DNA of 64,000 nt from Palsa-1392 sp963819975 (GTDB taxonomy: Bacteria; Verrucomicrobiota; Verrucomicrobiia; Chthoniobacterales; UBA10450), in NCBI GenBank assembly GCA_963819975.1, contig CAWFYE010000004.1, positions 62,001 to 126,000 on the forward strand, in the 5' to 3' direction. The position numbers and the translations under genes were made by a program. Position 1 is the stretch's first letter; each line of letters begins with the position of its first letter. Shown here one piece after another: positions 34,027 to 44,130 of this stretch. A model generated the notes under the pieces. It was not told where the DNA came from and ran no database searches. It was given only the letters and a program-made list of their open reading frames with translations.

Positions 34027-37000
34027 GTCTGAAATCACCAACGTCGGTAGCGAACGCGCACGAAGAGATTCCCGGGCTGATCGAAACGCTGCTCGCCACC
34101 GAACAACGCCTCGAAGAACTGACGGAGGGCGAAGCGGACACGGTGGAGGGCCGCGCCGGACGGACGTTCCTGCTGCGGCGCGGCCAGGAACAGTTGCGTT
34201 CCAGCGAGGCCGCCAGGCAGACGGCAATTCTCGATGAACTCCGGGTGCTGATTGACTTGATGCCGGCCATGATCTGGTTCAAAGACACGAACAACGGCAT
34301 CCTGCGCGTCAATCAACGAGTGGCGGAAACCGTCGGCAAGTCGATCGAAGAGATCGAAGGGAAACCATCCGTCGAAATTTATCCCCGGGAAGCGGCCCGG
34401 TTTTATGTGGACGATTTGGAAGTGATCCGTTCGGGAGCGCCCAAACTGGGGTTTGTCGAGACACTGACGGACCGCGCCGGTAACGAGCGCTGGGTGCAGA
34501 CAGATAAAGTTCCCTACCGAGACAAGGATGGGAATGTGACCGGCATCGTCGTCATGGCTCAGGACATCACTGCGCGCAAGCGGACGGAAGAAGAGCTGAG
34601 TTGGAAGACGGCCCTCCTTGAGGCCCAGTTACACTCCACGATCGACGGGATTTTGGTCGTTGACCAGGAGGGAAAACGATCCCTCCAAAACCAGCGATTT
34701 GTTGACCTATTTAAAATTCCCCCGTCCATCGCGGAAGAGAAAGCCGGCGAGAATCGTCTGCGATGGCTCACGGACATGAGCAAAAATCCTGAGCAGTTCG
34801 TCAAGAAAGTCCTCCATCTTTATGCTCACCCGGAAGAAATCAGCCGCGATGAGATTGAGCTAAAGGACGGGACCGTTCTGGATCGCTACTCGTCTCCCGT
34901 GGTTGGCAAAGACGGAAAATACTTCGGACGTATCTGGACGTTTCACGATATCACCGAGCGCAAACGAACCGAGGTGGCGATGCGCACCCTGCACGAACAG
35001 ATGCAGCAATGGGTCGATCACGCTCCCGTGGTGCTGTATCGCCTCAAGGTAGAGGGCGATAAGGTCATTCCCGTGATGGCGAGTGAAAATGTAAACCGCA
35101 TGCTGGGCTTCGCGGTTCAGGAAACAATGAGTTACGACTGGTGGATTGGACAATTGCACCCGGAAGATCACGACCGTGCCATCGCGAGCATATCGGAAAC
35201 ACTTGGCACCGGAACGAGTCATACTGAATACCGCCTCCGGCACAAAGACGGGACCTACTGCTGGATAGAGGACAATCGGAGACTCATTCGTGACGCAGAT
35301 GGCAAACCGTCGGAACTGGTTGGTGTCTGGTTGGACATCACTGAACGGAAGCAGGCGCAGGAGGAGCTACAGGCAAGTCAAAAGCGCCTGCGCGATCTGA
35401 TCGATGGGCTTGGCCCTTCCATGTTTGTGGGACTGATGACGCCTCAGGGAATCATGATCGAGTGCAACCGCTCCGCCTTGGAGGCGGCTGGTTTGAAACC
35501 GGAAGATGTCCTGGGCCAACCCTTCGAGGAAACACACTGGTGGACCTATTCCCCGGAAGTCCAACAGCGGTTACGTGAAACCGTCGCCCGGGCGGCGGGT
35601 GGCGAGGCTTCCCGCTATGACGTGCAGATCCGCGTGGCAGAGAACCATCTTGTTGACGTGGACTTTTCCCTGCAACCGATGCGGGACGAGAGTGGAAAGG
35701 TAGTATTCCTCGTTCCCTCCGCGAGTGTCATCAGCGAACGCAAACAGGCGGAGAATGACTTACGCGAGAGCAATGAGAAATTCCACCAGTTGGCGGACAA
35801 CATAACGGATGTGTTTTGGATCCGTTCGCCGGATTTGAGCGAGGTGCAATATCTCAGCCCGGCCTTTGAAAAAGTTTGGGGTCGTTCGATGAAGAGCCTC
35901 CTGGCCGATCCGCATCATTGGAGCGACTTTATTCTTCCGGAGGATCGTGAGCGCGTGTTGGCCGCCTTCACGGCGCTCACGGCAGACGCGCCCAGTTTGG
36001 ACATCGAGTATCGCATCGTGCGACCTGACGGCGAAGTGCGCTGGGTTTATGTGCGCGGCTTTCAAGTCCGGGATGCAGCCGACAAATTGATCCGCCACAT
36101 CGGGATTGTCACTGACATCACCGAGCGCAGGCAGGACGAAGAGTCGTTGCGCTTGCTCGGTTCCGCCGTGGAACAGTCCAAGGAGTCCATCCTCATCACC
36201 GACGCGGAACTCGATTTGCCGGGGCCAAAGATTATTTTCGTCAATCCGGCGTTTACACAGATGACCGGCTACACGGCGGAGGAAGCCATTGGAAAAACAC
36301 CCCGGATTTTACAGGGGCCGCGCACGGACAAATCCGTCTTGCGCCGGCTCCGGCGAAATCTCGAACAGGGCGAGGTGTTTGAAGGCGTGGCCATCCAGTA
36401 TCGCAAGGACGGAACGGAATTTGACTTGGAATGGCAAATCGCGCCCCTGCGCGATGTCGGAGGAAAAATCACGCACTTTGTCGCCATCCAGCGCGACATC
36501 ACCGAACGCAAACAATTGGAGGCAGAGCGGGAGACGTTGCACCGGGAGCTGGTGGATGTCTCGCGCCGCGCAGGGATGGCGGAAATAGCCACTAACGTCC
36601 TCCACAACGTCGGCAATGTGCTCAACAGCGTCAACATTTCCACCGGCTTGATCATGATGAGCGTGAAGAAATTCCGGGCCTCCAGTCTCGCCCGCATCGT
36701 GGCTTTGCTGCAGGAACACGCCCACGACCTGGGAACCTTCATCACCACTGACGCCCGCGGCAAGCACTTGCCCGCGCATCTGGCCCAGCTCTCCGAACAT
36801 CTTATCGCCGACCAGGCGGCCACGGTCGGCGAACTGGATTCGTTGCGGCACAACGTCGAACACATCAAGGAGATCGTGGCCATGCAGCAACGCTACGCGA
36901 CGTTCGGCGGCGTCAAGGAAGTGATCAATGTGATCGACCTGGTGGAAGAAAGCCTGCGCATGAATGAGGCCTCGTTCCGAAACCATGGAGTGGAAGTCAT

Positions 37001-37376
37001 CCGCGAGTTTGGAGAGGTGCCGCCGCTCAACGTGGAGAAGCACAAGATTCTGCAAATCCTGATCAACGTTCTGCGCAATGCCAAATACGCCTGCGACGAT
37101 TCGGGGCGCCCGGACAAGAAGATGACGGTCCGCGTCTGCAATGGGGACGGAGGGGTCAAAATCTCAGTCATCGATAACGGAGTAGGAATTCCCGCGGAGA
37201 ACCTGGAGCGCATTTTCAATCACGGCTTTACGACCCGCCAAGGCGGTCACGGCTTCGGTCTGCACAGTGGCGCACTGGCCGCGGAGGAAATGGGCGGTTC
37301 ACTAAACGTGCAGAGCACCGGCCTTGGCCAGGGCGCAACATTCACACTCGAACTGCCGGTGGAGCCGACTTCATGA
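34023..37376 (+). CDS. Histidine kinase with six PAS domains
   Basis: The 1117-residue soluble kinase has a short helical leader, six PAS domains (about 75-190, 200-305, 320-440, 450-570, 580-700, 705-830) and the LHNVGNVLNS-type kinase core (840-1117). The sixth PAS (GPKIIFVNPAFTQMTGYT, then GKTPRILQGPRTD) is LOV-like, yet the photoactive Cys of the LOV motif GxNCRFLQ is replaced by Pro, so it should not form a flavin-cysteinyl adduct. I place the start at ATG 34023, overlapping the kaiB stop; the open frame extends to 33825 only across kaiB. Its direct fusion-like coupling to kaiB makes it a candidate SasA-like reader of the Kai proteins. Confidence 0.92.
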   Translation: MSLKSPTSVANAHEEIPGLIETLLATEQRLEELTEGEADTVEGRAGRTFLLRRGQEQLRSSEAARQTAILDELRVLIDLMPAMIWFKDTNNGILRVNQRVAETVGKSIEEIEGKPSVEIYPREAARFYVDDLEVIRSGAPKLGFVETLTDRAGNERWVQTDKVPYRDKDGNVTGIVVMAQDITARKRTEEELSWKTALLEAQLHSTIDGILVVDQEGKRSLQNQRFVDLFKIPPSIAEEKAGENRLRWLTDMSKNPEQFVKKVLHLYAHPEEISRDEIELKDGTVLDRYSSPVVGKDGKYFGRIWTFHDITERKRTEVAMRTLHEQMQQWVDHAPVVLYRLKVEGDKVIPVMASENVNRMLGFAVQETMSYDWWIGQLHPEDHDRAIASISETLGTGTSHTEYRLRHKDGTYCWIEDNRRLIRDADGKPSELVGVWLDITERKQAQEELQASQKRLRDLIDGLGPSMFVGLMTPQGIMIECNRSALEAAGLKPEDVLGQPFEETHWWTYSPEVQQRLRETVARAAGGEASRYDVQIRVAENHLVDVDFSLQPMRDESGKVVFLVPSASVISERKQAENDLRESNEKFHQLADNITDVFWIRSPDLSEVQYLSPAFEKVWGRSMKSLLADPHHWSDFILPEDRERVLAAFTALTADAPSLDIEYRIVRPDGEVRWVYVRGFQVRDAADKLIRHIGIVTDITERRQDEESLRLLGSAVEQSKESILITDAELDLPGPKIIFVNPAFTQMTGYTAEEAIGKTPRILQGPRTDKSVLRRLRRNLEQGEVFEGVAIQYRKDGTEFDLEWQIAPLRDVGGKITHFVAIQRDITERKQLEAERETLHRELVDVSRRAGMAEIATNVLHNVGNVLNSVNISTGLIMMSVKKFRASSLARIVALLQEHAHDLGTFITTDARGKHLPAHLAQLSEHLIADQAATVGELDSLRHNVEHIKEIVAMQQRYATFGGVKEVINVIDLVEESLRMNEASFRNHGVEVIREFGEVPPLNVEKHKILQILINVLRNAKYACDDSGRPDKKMTVRVCNGDGGVKISVIDNGVGIPAENLERIFNHGFTTRQGGHGFGLHSGALAAEEMGGSLNVQSTGLGQGATFTLELPVEPTS

Positions 37377-40300
37377 GGCTGACGTCTCGATCTTCTCGGC
37401 CGACCGATGCTGCGCAATACCGGGGTCCTCCTGCTGGCCTTGTGATAGACGAAGGCAACATCCTGGCCGTCGACGAAACCCCGGAAAAACTCAAGCCGCC
37501 GACCGACGCGAACGCACAACCATGGATGTCCGTGAACTGGCTGGCGGGCGCGATGGCGATTGGCGGCGGCGGCCTCGTGCTGGTGGGCTGGGCGTTCGAT
37601 ATCACCGCGTTAAAGAGCGTCCTGCCGGGCTGGGTTGCCATGATGCCGAACACGGCCATCGCGTTCGTCCTGTCAGGGATCGCGCTGATGTTCGCTCGGC
37701 CTTCTCTCCCCAAGCTCCTTTCTCGCCTCTCCCAACTCTGCGGGTGGCTGGTCGGCTTGATCGGCCTGCTGACGCTGATCGAATATGCCTGCGGGTCGAA
37801 TACCGGCTTTGACCAGTGGTTGTTCCGCGTGCCAGCCGGGCCGGCCGGCATCTTGTATCCGGGCCGCATGGCGCCGGACGCGGCGTTTTGTTTCACGTTA
37901 CTGGCGGCAGGAATGGAAATGGCCCGCCGCGCGCGCCGGAAAACGGGGATGTTCGTCGCCTCAGCGATTCTCGGCTTGCTGGTGACGATGGTGGCGTGCT
38001 TTGAAACCCTGTCTTTCTTCAGGCCGCACCTTCGCCTTTTTGGCTGGTCGGGCTGGACGATGATGGCGCTGCCGACCGCGGCCTTGTTTCTCGCCCTGAG
38101 CGCGGCGATTGTTTGGGGCGCGTGGCGGGATACCTTGAGCCTCAGGCTTACCCGGTTCGCCAGCCACTTCTGGTGGATGTCGGGTTGTGTCGGCGCCTTG
38201 GCCATCGCCTTCGCCCTGTCCGCCCGGTCGGAAGCGCAAGTGAATCGTGCCAATGAGCTGCGATATCGGTCCTTTCTGCTGGCCGATGAGTTACGCCAGT
38301 CTTCGGATGACCTGACCCACCTGGTGCAGACGTATGCAATGTCCGGCAAATCCGTTTACAAACAACGCTATCAGGACATTCTGGACATCCGCAACGGCAG
38401 GCAGCCCCGGCCCAAGGATTATCGAAAAATTTCCTGGGACCTGATGCTATCTGGTGGCTCAGCGCCGCTCCTGCAAAGCCGGCCGGCTATCTCACTGCTG
38501 GAGTTGATGCGGCAGGCCGGGTTTGCTGAAAATGAATTTCGCAAACTAGCGGAGGCGACGGCGAATTCCGATGAGCTGACCCGCCTGGAAGTCACGGCGA
38601 TGAAACTGGTCGAGTCCACCGGACCCAATGCCGGAGCCGACCAGGCTAGGGCGCGCATGATACTGTTCGACGATCACTATCATCAGGCCAAAGCCGCCAT
38701 CATGAAGCCGATTGACGAGTTTTTTGTGATGGTGGACCGACGCACGCTCGCCACCGTCCAAACCGCCGAAAACCTTGCCACTATGTTCCGCTACATCTTT
38801 GCGGCGTTCGGTCTTGGGCTGATGTTCATGCTCTGGCGCACCTACCTGGCTTTGGGCGATATCCTAGGAGGAGGAGTGGATGAGGTCCGGGCGCACATCG
38901 CCAAAATCGGCGGCGGGGATTTCTCTTCCATCATCAAACCGAAAGACATTCGGAAAAACAGTGTGCTGGGGTGGTTATCAGCAATGCAGGCCAAATTAAT
39001 CACCACCGCTCGCGACCGCCAGCAGGCGGAGGAAGCCCTGCACGCCAGCGAGGCGGGCATGGCCGCCGCCCAGCGCCTCGCCCATCTCGGCAGTTGGGAG
39101 TTGGAACTAGCCAACTCAAACAACATTGACGCCAACGCCCTGCGTTGGTCCGACGAGATGTTCCGTATTGCGGGTTATGAACCGGGTGCAGTCGAGGTCA
39201 CTAACGAACTTTTCTTTCGCCTTGTTCCTGTCGAAGACCATAAGGCGATCCGGCAGGCGGTTGCCGCGGCCGTTCGTGAGCGGCGGTCCTATTCCATCAT
39301 CCATCGGCTCGTCCGAACCGATGGAAATCTACGCGTGGTGCATGAGATGGGGCAGCTTTTCTTCGACGAGCGGACTGGCCAGCCGTTGAGGATTCTCGGC
39401 ACCGCTCACGACATCACCGAGAAGCAGCGCGTGGCGGAAGAACTAGAAAGTAGCCTGTCGGAATTTCGTGCCCTGGCCGAGGCCATGCCGCAAATGGTCT
39501 GGATCACGCGCCCGGATGGCTGGTGTATTTATTTCAGCCGGCAATGGATGGATTACACGGGCCTTAACCTGGAGGAGAGCCTGGGCCACGGGTGGAACAA
39601 GCCGTTCCATCCGGAAGATCAACAGCGGTCACGGGACGCCTGGCAGGACGCGACGACAACGACCGGCACTTACTCGATCGAATGCCGCCTGCGGCGCGCG
39701 GATGGGGTTTACCGCTGGTGGTTGATCCGTGGCGTTCCCCAGTGCGACGCCGGCGGCAACATCCTCAAATGGTTTGGCACCTGCACGGATATTCATGAAC
39801 TGAAGCTGGCGGAAGACCTGGTGCGCCAGTCCGAGGAGCGTTACCGCAGCCTGATTGATAACGCCCGTGATGCGATTTTCACCGTGGCGACGGACGGCAC
39901 CTTCAGCTCGTTGAATCCGGCCGTGGAAACCATTTCCGGAGTTTCTCGCACCGACTGGATCGGCCGGTCATTCGCCTCGATGGTGCACCCCCAGGATCTG
40001 CCGCTGGCGGTGGAAATGTTCCAGCGCGTTTTGAAAGGCGAAACGGCACCGGTGCATGAATTGCGTGGTCATCCCAGCCTGAGCCGCCCCGCCATTATGG
40101 AGATGACGCTCACCTACCAGAAGGACGAGTGCGGGAAAATCATCGGCGCATTGGGCATTGGCCGGGACATCACCGAGCGCAAGCAAGCGGAGCAACAGTT
40201 GGAGCAGGCCCACACTCAACTGCTGGCCGCTTCCCGCCAGGCCGGCATTGCGGAATTCGCGACCGGCGTTCTGCACAATGTCGGCAATGTGCTCAACAGT

Positions 40301-41056
40301 GTGAACCTCGCCTCCACCTTCGTGGTGGAGAGTCTGAAAAAATCCAAAACGGCGAACCTGTCAAAAGTCGTGGCTTTACTGCGCGAGCATGAAACGGATC
40401 TGGGTGCGTTCCTCACCAGCGATCCCAAAGGCAAACAGTTACCCGGCTATCTCGCGCAACTCTCCGAGCATCTCGTCGGTGAACAAGCCGGGGCGCTCAA
40501 AGAGTTGGGCGAGTTGCAAAAGGACATTGAGCACATCAAGAGCATCATCACCGTCCAACAGGATTCCGCAAAAAAGCTGCGTGAGCCGGAAGTGATCAAC
40601 CTGGCGGAACTGGTGGAAGATGCTTTGAAGATGAATGCGAACGGCCTCGCGCGCTCCGGGATTCACGTCACCAAGGAATTCGAAAAAGTCCCCCCGATAC
40701 TGACGAAGAAGAATCAGGTGTTACATATCCTCGTCAACCTGGTGCGGAATGCCGGGGAAGCGTGCCGGACCACGAACGGCCAGGAGAATCGTCTGACTAT
40801 TCGCCTGAACCAGGAAGCCGGCCGGGCCCGGATTGCGGTGGCCGACAACGGCAGCGGCATCTCGCCTGAAAATCTGGCGAAGATTTTTACCCACGGCTTC
40901 ACCACGAAGAAAGACGGCCACGGTTTCGGATTGCACAGCGCCACGCTGGCCGCGAAGGAAATGGGCGGCTCATTGACGGTTCACAGTAACGGCACCGGCC
41001 TGGGTGCGGCGTTCACACTCGAACTCCCCATCGAACCGATAGGGGTGGCCGCATGA
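37373..41056 (+). CDS. Integral-membrane histidine kinase with HAMP and three PAS domains
   Basis: The 1227-residue protein starts with a multi-helix membrane region (several hydrophobic spans between about 50 and 285), a four-helix-bundle-like extracytoplasmic segment (290-460), a further TM (465-485), HAMP (490-545), three PAS domains (about 555-690, 695-820, 825-945) and a kinase core (955-1227) of the LHNVGNVLNS class (GVLHNVGNVLNSVN, DNGSGI, THGFTT, GHGFGLHS). This core is clearly diverged from the three near-identical ones in the operon. The membrane sensor resembles MASE-type and chemoreceptor-like input modules, but the signal is unknown. Both ends overlap neighbouring genes by 4 bases. 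Confidence 0.9.
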   Translation: MRLTSRSSRPTDAAQYRGPPAGLVIDEGNILAVDETPEKLKPPTDANAQPWMSVNWLAGAMAIGGGGLVLVGWAFDITALKSVLPGWVAMMPNTAIAFVLSGIALMFARPSLPKLLSRLSQLCGWLVGLIGLLTLIEYACGSNTGFDQWLFRVPAGPAGILYPGRMAPDAAFCFTLLAAGMEMARRARRKTGMFVASAILGLLVTMVACFETLSFFRPHLRLFGWSGWTMMALPTAALFLALSAAIVWGAWRDTLSLRLTRFASHFWWMSGCVGALAIAFALSARSEAQVNRANELRYRSFLLADELRQSSDDLTHLVQTYAMSGKSVYKQRYQDILDIRNGRQPRPKDYRKISWDLMLSGGSAPLLQSRPAISLLELMRQAGFAENEFRKLAEATANSDELTRLEVTAMKLVESTGPNAGADQARARMILFDDHYHQAKAAIMKPIDEFFVMVDRRTLATVQTAENLATMFRYIFAAFGLGLMFMLWRTYLALGDILGGGVDEVRAHIAKIGGGDFSSIIKPKDIRKNSVLGWLSAMQAKLITTARDRQQAEEALHASEAGMAAAQRLAHLGSWELELANSNNIDANALRWSDEMFRIAGYEPGAVEVTNELFFRLVPVEDHKAIRQAVAAAVRERRSYSIIHRLVRTDGNLRVVHEMGQLFFDERTGQPLRILGTAHDITEKQRVAEELESSLSEFRALAEAMPQMVWITRPDGWCIYFSRQWMDYTGLNLEESLGHGWNKPFHPEDQQRSRDAWQDATTTTGTYSIECRLRRADGVYRWWLIRGVPQCDAGGNILKWFGTCTDIHELKLAEDLVRQSEERYRSLIDNARDAIFTVATDGTFSSLNPAVETISGVSRTDWIGRSFASMVHPQDLPLAVEMFQRVLKGETAPVHELRGHPSLSRPAIMEMTLTYQKDECGKIIGALGIGRDITERKQAEQQLEQAHTQLLAASRQAGIAEFATGVLHNVGNVLNSVNLASTFVVESLKKSKTANLSKVVALLREHETDLGAFLTSDPKGKQLPGYLAQLSEHLVGEQAGALKELGELQKDIEHIKSIITVQQDSAKKLREPEVINLAELVEDALKMNANGLARSGIHVTKEFEKVPPILTKKNQVLHILVNLVRNAGEACRTTNGQENRLTIRLNQEAGRARIAVADNGSGISPENLAKIFTHGFTTKKDGHGFGLHSATLAAKEMGGSLTVHSNGTGLGAAFTLELPIEPIGVAA

Positions 41057-44034
41057 ATAATCTGCCTGCTGATAAAAACCGGCGCGTGCTGATCATTGAT
41101 GATAATCGTGCGATCCACGATGACTTTCGCAAGATCTTGTCTCCCGCCAACGCCGGGATTGCGGCGATAGACGCGACCGAGGAAGCGCTCTTCGGATCGT
41201 CTGCGAGTACGGCTGAGCAACCTCAATTTGAATTGAGCTCTGCTTATCAGGGGCAGGAGGGTCTCCTCCTCGTCAAACAGGCGCTTGAAGCGGGACGACC
41301 GTACACAATGGCGTTTGTCGATGTCCGAATGCCGCCCGGCTGGGATGGGGTGGAAACAGTGCGGAGAATTTGGGAGATCGATCCGGATCTACAGGTGGCG
41401 TTGTGCACGGCTTACTCGGATTACTCGTGGGAAGAGATCTTTGCAAAGTTTGGGCGGCGCGATGCGTTGTTTATTCTCAAGAAACCATTTGATGGGGTCG
41501 AAGCGCTCCAGTTTGCTCACGGGCTGACAGAAAAATGGCGTCTCCTTCAGGCTTCGAAAAGAACGGTGACGGAGTTGGAAAACGCGGTCGCTGGGCGCAC
41601 GGTCGAACTGGCCAGTAAAAACGCCTTTCTTAAGGCCCAGGTAGACTGCGCTCTCGACGGCATACTGGTGGTGGATAGTCAGGGCAACCAGATTTTAAGA
41701 AACGAGCGATTCAACACCCTCTGGAAGATCCCCCGCCACCTTGCCGAAGCTACGAATGACTCGGAGACCCTTCAGTTCGTCACTAGTCAGACAAAGGATC
41801 CCAAGCAGTTTCGCGAGAAGGTGGCCTATCTTTACTCGCGGCCTGAGGAGACCAGCCGGGATGAAATTAACATGGTTGACGGAATGGTCCTCGATCGCTA
41901 CTCGTCGCCCGTCCGGGGCAAGAGCGGAGAGCACTTCGGCCGAATTTGGACGTTTCGTGATATCACGGGGCAAAAAAAATTCGAAGAAGAATTACGTCAT
42001 GCCAAGGAAGGAGCGGAGGCCGCCACGCATGCCAAGAGCGAGTTTCTCGCGAGCATGAGCCACGAAATCCGCACTCCCATGAACGGCGTCATAGGCATGT
42101 CGAACCTGCTCCTCGATTCAGACCTATCCGACGACCAACGCCATTATGCCGAAGCAATCTCCGGGAGTGGTGAAGCGTTGCTCTCGATCATCAATGACAT
42201 CCTCGATTTTTCCAAGATTGAAGCAGGCAAACTTTTGTTTGAGACACTCAACTTCGATTTATGTGAAGCGGTAGAGGGTTGCGTGGAGCTGCTGGCTCAG
42301 CGCGCGCAGAGCAAGGGGCTGGAACTTGCGAGCCTGGTTGAGTCGAACGTGCCGGCGCAACTGCAGGGAGACCCGGGCCGCTTACGCCAGGTGCTCACCA
42401 ATTTGGTTGGCAATGCCATCAAGTTCACCGAGCACGGTGAAGTCGTGGTAAAGGTCTCGCTGGAAAGCCAGACCGATGCGGATGTCCTGCTACGTTTTGA
42501 GGTCAAGGACACCGGGATCGGAATATCGGCCGAGGCGCAAAAGCGACTCTTTCAGCCCTTCAGTCAGGCCGATGGCTCCACCACCCGGAAATACGGCGGC
42601 ACCGGCTTGGGCCTCGCCATCTCCAAGCAACTGGTCGACCTGATGCAGGGCGAGGTCGGAATCAACGGTACTCCAGGTGAAGGCTCGGTCTTTTGGTTTA
42701 CGGCCAGACTAGCCCGGCAGCCCGAAGGCGCGCAGAGCCCCTCCATTACTAAAGGTGACCTGTTTAATTTGCATGTCCTGATCGTGGACGACAGCGAGAC
42801 GAATCGGCAAATTCTGGAGCATCAAACACAGGCTTGGAAGATGCGCAGCCATGCGGTAGTGAGTGCGACCGAGGCACTCGATGAGTTGCAGAGAGCCCAG
42901 GCAGCAGGTGATCCGTACCAGCTCGCTCTGCTCGATTTTCACATGCCAGAAACGGATGGATTGGCATTGGCGAAAAGCATCAGAGCAGAAAGCGCGCTGG
43001 CCAATATTCGACTCGTGCTTCTCGCGTCCATGGGAGGCCGGCTCAACGCCGAGGAACTGAAAGCCGCGGGCATTGACGATTGTCTGGCGAAGCCGATCAA
43101 ACAATCCCTCCTCTTTGATTGTCTGGCCACGCTGATCGGCGGCGCGACCGCCGGATCGGCCACCAAGGCAAGAAAAGTTCCGCACACCGCGCCTTTGCCT
43201 GTGCCCGTGAACCACGAATTTCGCATCCTGCTGGCTGAGGACAACATTGTGAACCAGGAAGTTGCCCAGGGACTGCTGCGCAAGCTCGGTTATCGTGCCG
43301 ACGCCGTGGCGGACGGCAATGAAGTATTGGAAGCGTTGCAACGCATTCGTTACGACGTCGTTTTGATGGACTGCCAGATGCCTGAGCTCGACGGCTATGA
43401 CACCACGCGTCGTATCCGGCAATTGGAGCAAGAGCGCACAGCGCCCTTTGATTGGAAGGCGCCTGTCTGCATCATCGCGATGACCGCGAACGCCATGCAA
43501 GGCGACCGGGAAAACTGTCTGGCGGCCGGAATGAACGATTACCTGAGCAAACCGGTGCGCCTGAACGAGCTAAAAGAGGCGATGGAGCGATGGAGCGCGA
43601 CTACGTCCACTCGACCCTCCACCACGCCATCAGCCCGGACTCAAGCCGAAAGACCTCCTCATTCGCCTGACAAGTTCCAGACCGCTACGCGATTGCTCAA
43701 CACCGATTACTTGCGCGATGCCACCGACAATGAACCCGCCGCGATGCGGCGGCTGGTCGCTATGTATTTGACCCAGGCCGCGTCGATGCTGGACGAGCTC
43801 GCTACCGCCATTCAGACCAAGTCAGGCGGAGATGTCGCGCGCCTGGCCCATAAGTTAGTGGGATCCAGCCTTTCCTGCGGCGTTGAGGCATTCACACAGC
43901 CCCTGCGTGAGTTGGAACGACTCGGTAATGGAGGCGATCTGTCGGGAGCCAACCCACTCTTCGATGATGTTCTCCACACGTTTCCCCGCGTAAGAAGCGC
44001 CTTCGACCAATTTCTGCAAACGATCCCGGACTAG
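41053..44034 (+). CDS. Hybrid kinase REC-PAS-HisKA-HATPase-REC-REC-Hpt
   Basis: The 993-residue soluble phosphorelay protein begins with an extended receiver (10-160, FVDVRMPPGWDG, with the insert ELSSAYQGQEG seen also in the kinase at 5272), then PAS (about 195-305), HisKA with phospho-His in ASMSHEIRTPMNG (about 336), HATPase (DTGIGI, GTGLGLAI), receiver 2 (575-690, ALLDFHMPETDG), receiver 3 (720-845, VLMDCQMPELDG) and a C-terminal Hpt domain with phospho-His in LAHKLVGSS (about 932). It is a BarA/ArcB-like complete relay and the last gene of the Kai operon, so it probably collects phosphate and passes it to external receivers such as those at 45235 and 46613. Confidence 0.93.
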   Translation: MNNLPADKNRRVLIIDDNRAIHDDFRKILSPANAGIAAIDATEEALFGSSASTAEQPQFELSSAYQGQEGLLLVKQALEAGRPYTMAFVDVRMPPGWDGVETVRRIWEIDPDLQVALCTAYSDYSWEEIFAKFGRRDALFILKKPFDGVEALQFAHGLTEKWRLLQASKRTVTELENAVAGRTVELASKNAFLKAQVDCALDGILVVDSQGNQILRNERFNTLWKIPRHLAEATNDSETLQFVTSQTKDPKQFREKVAYLYSRPEETSRDEINMVDGMVLDRYSSPVRGKSGEHFGRIWTFRDITGQKKFEEELRHAKEGAEAATHAKSEFLASMSHEIRTPMNGVIGMSNLLLDSDLSDDQRHYAEAISGSGEALLSIINDILDFSKIEAGKLLFETLNFDLCEAVEGCVELLAQRAQSKGLELASLVESNVPAQLQGDPGRLRQVLTNLVGNAIKFTEHGEVVVKVSLESQTDADVLLRFEVKDTGIGISAEAQKRLFQPFSQADGSTTRKYGGTGLGLAISKQLVDLMQGEVGINGTPGEGSVFWFTARLARQPEGAQSPSITKGDLFNLHVLIVDDSETNRQILEHQTQAWKMRSHAVVSATEALDELQRAQAAGDPYQLALLDFHMPETDGLALAKSIRAESALANIRLVLLASMGGRLNAEELKAAGIDDCLAKPIKQSLLFDCLATLIGGATAGSATKARKVPHTAPLPVPVNHEFRILLAEDNIVNQEVAQGLLRKLGYRADAVADGNEVLEALQRIRYDVVLMDCQMPELDGYDTTRRIRQLEQERTAPFDWKAPVCIIAMTANAMQGDRENCLAAGMNDYLSKPVRLNELKEAMERWSATTSTRPSTTPSARTQAERPPHSPDKFQTATRLLNTDYLRDATDNEPAAMRRLVAMYLTQAASMLDELATAIQTKSGGDVARLAHKLVGSSLSCGVEAFTQPLRELERLGNGGDLSGANPLFDDVLHTFPRVRSAFDQFLQTIPD

Positions 44035-44046
44035 CAATTCATAGCC
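43999..44046 (+). repeat. Direct repeat, copy 1 (kinase 3' end)
   Basis: The last codons and stop region of the hybrid kinase (from CTTCGACCAATTTCTGCAA to CTAGCAATTCAT) recur at 45,187-45,234 in slightly altered form. The two copies flank about 1.2 kb and look like the ends of a segmental duplication. Confidence 0.7.
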
Positions 44047-44130
44047 AATGAAAAGAATCTTTGTCCCGGCCGAATCCGATTTTGGGAACCGCGCAAGAGC
44101 GAGCTTAAATGGTGGAAACGATTTCATTGG

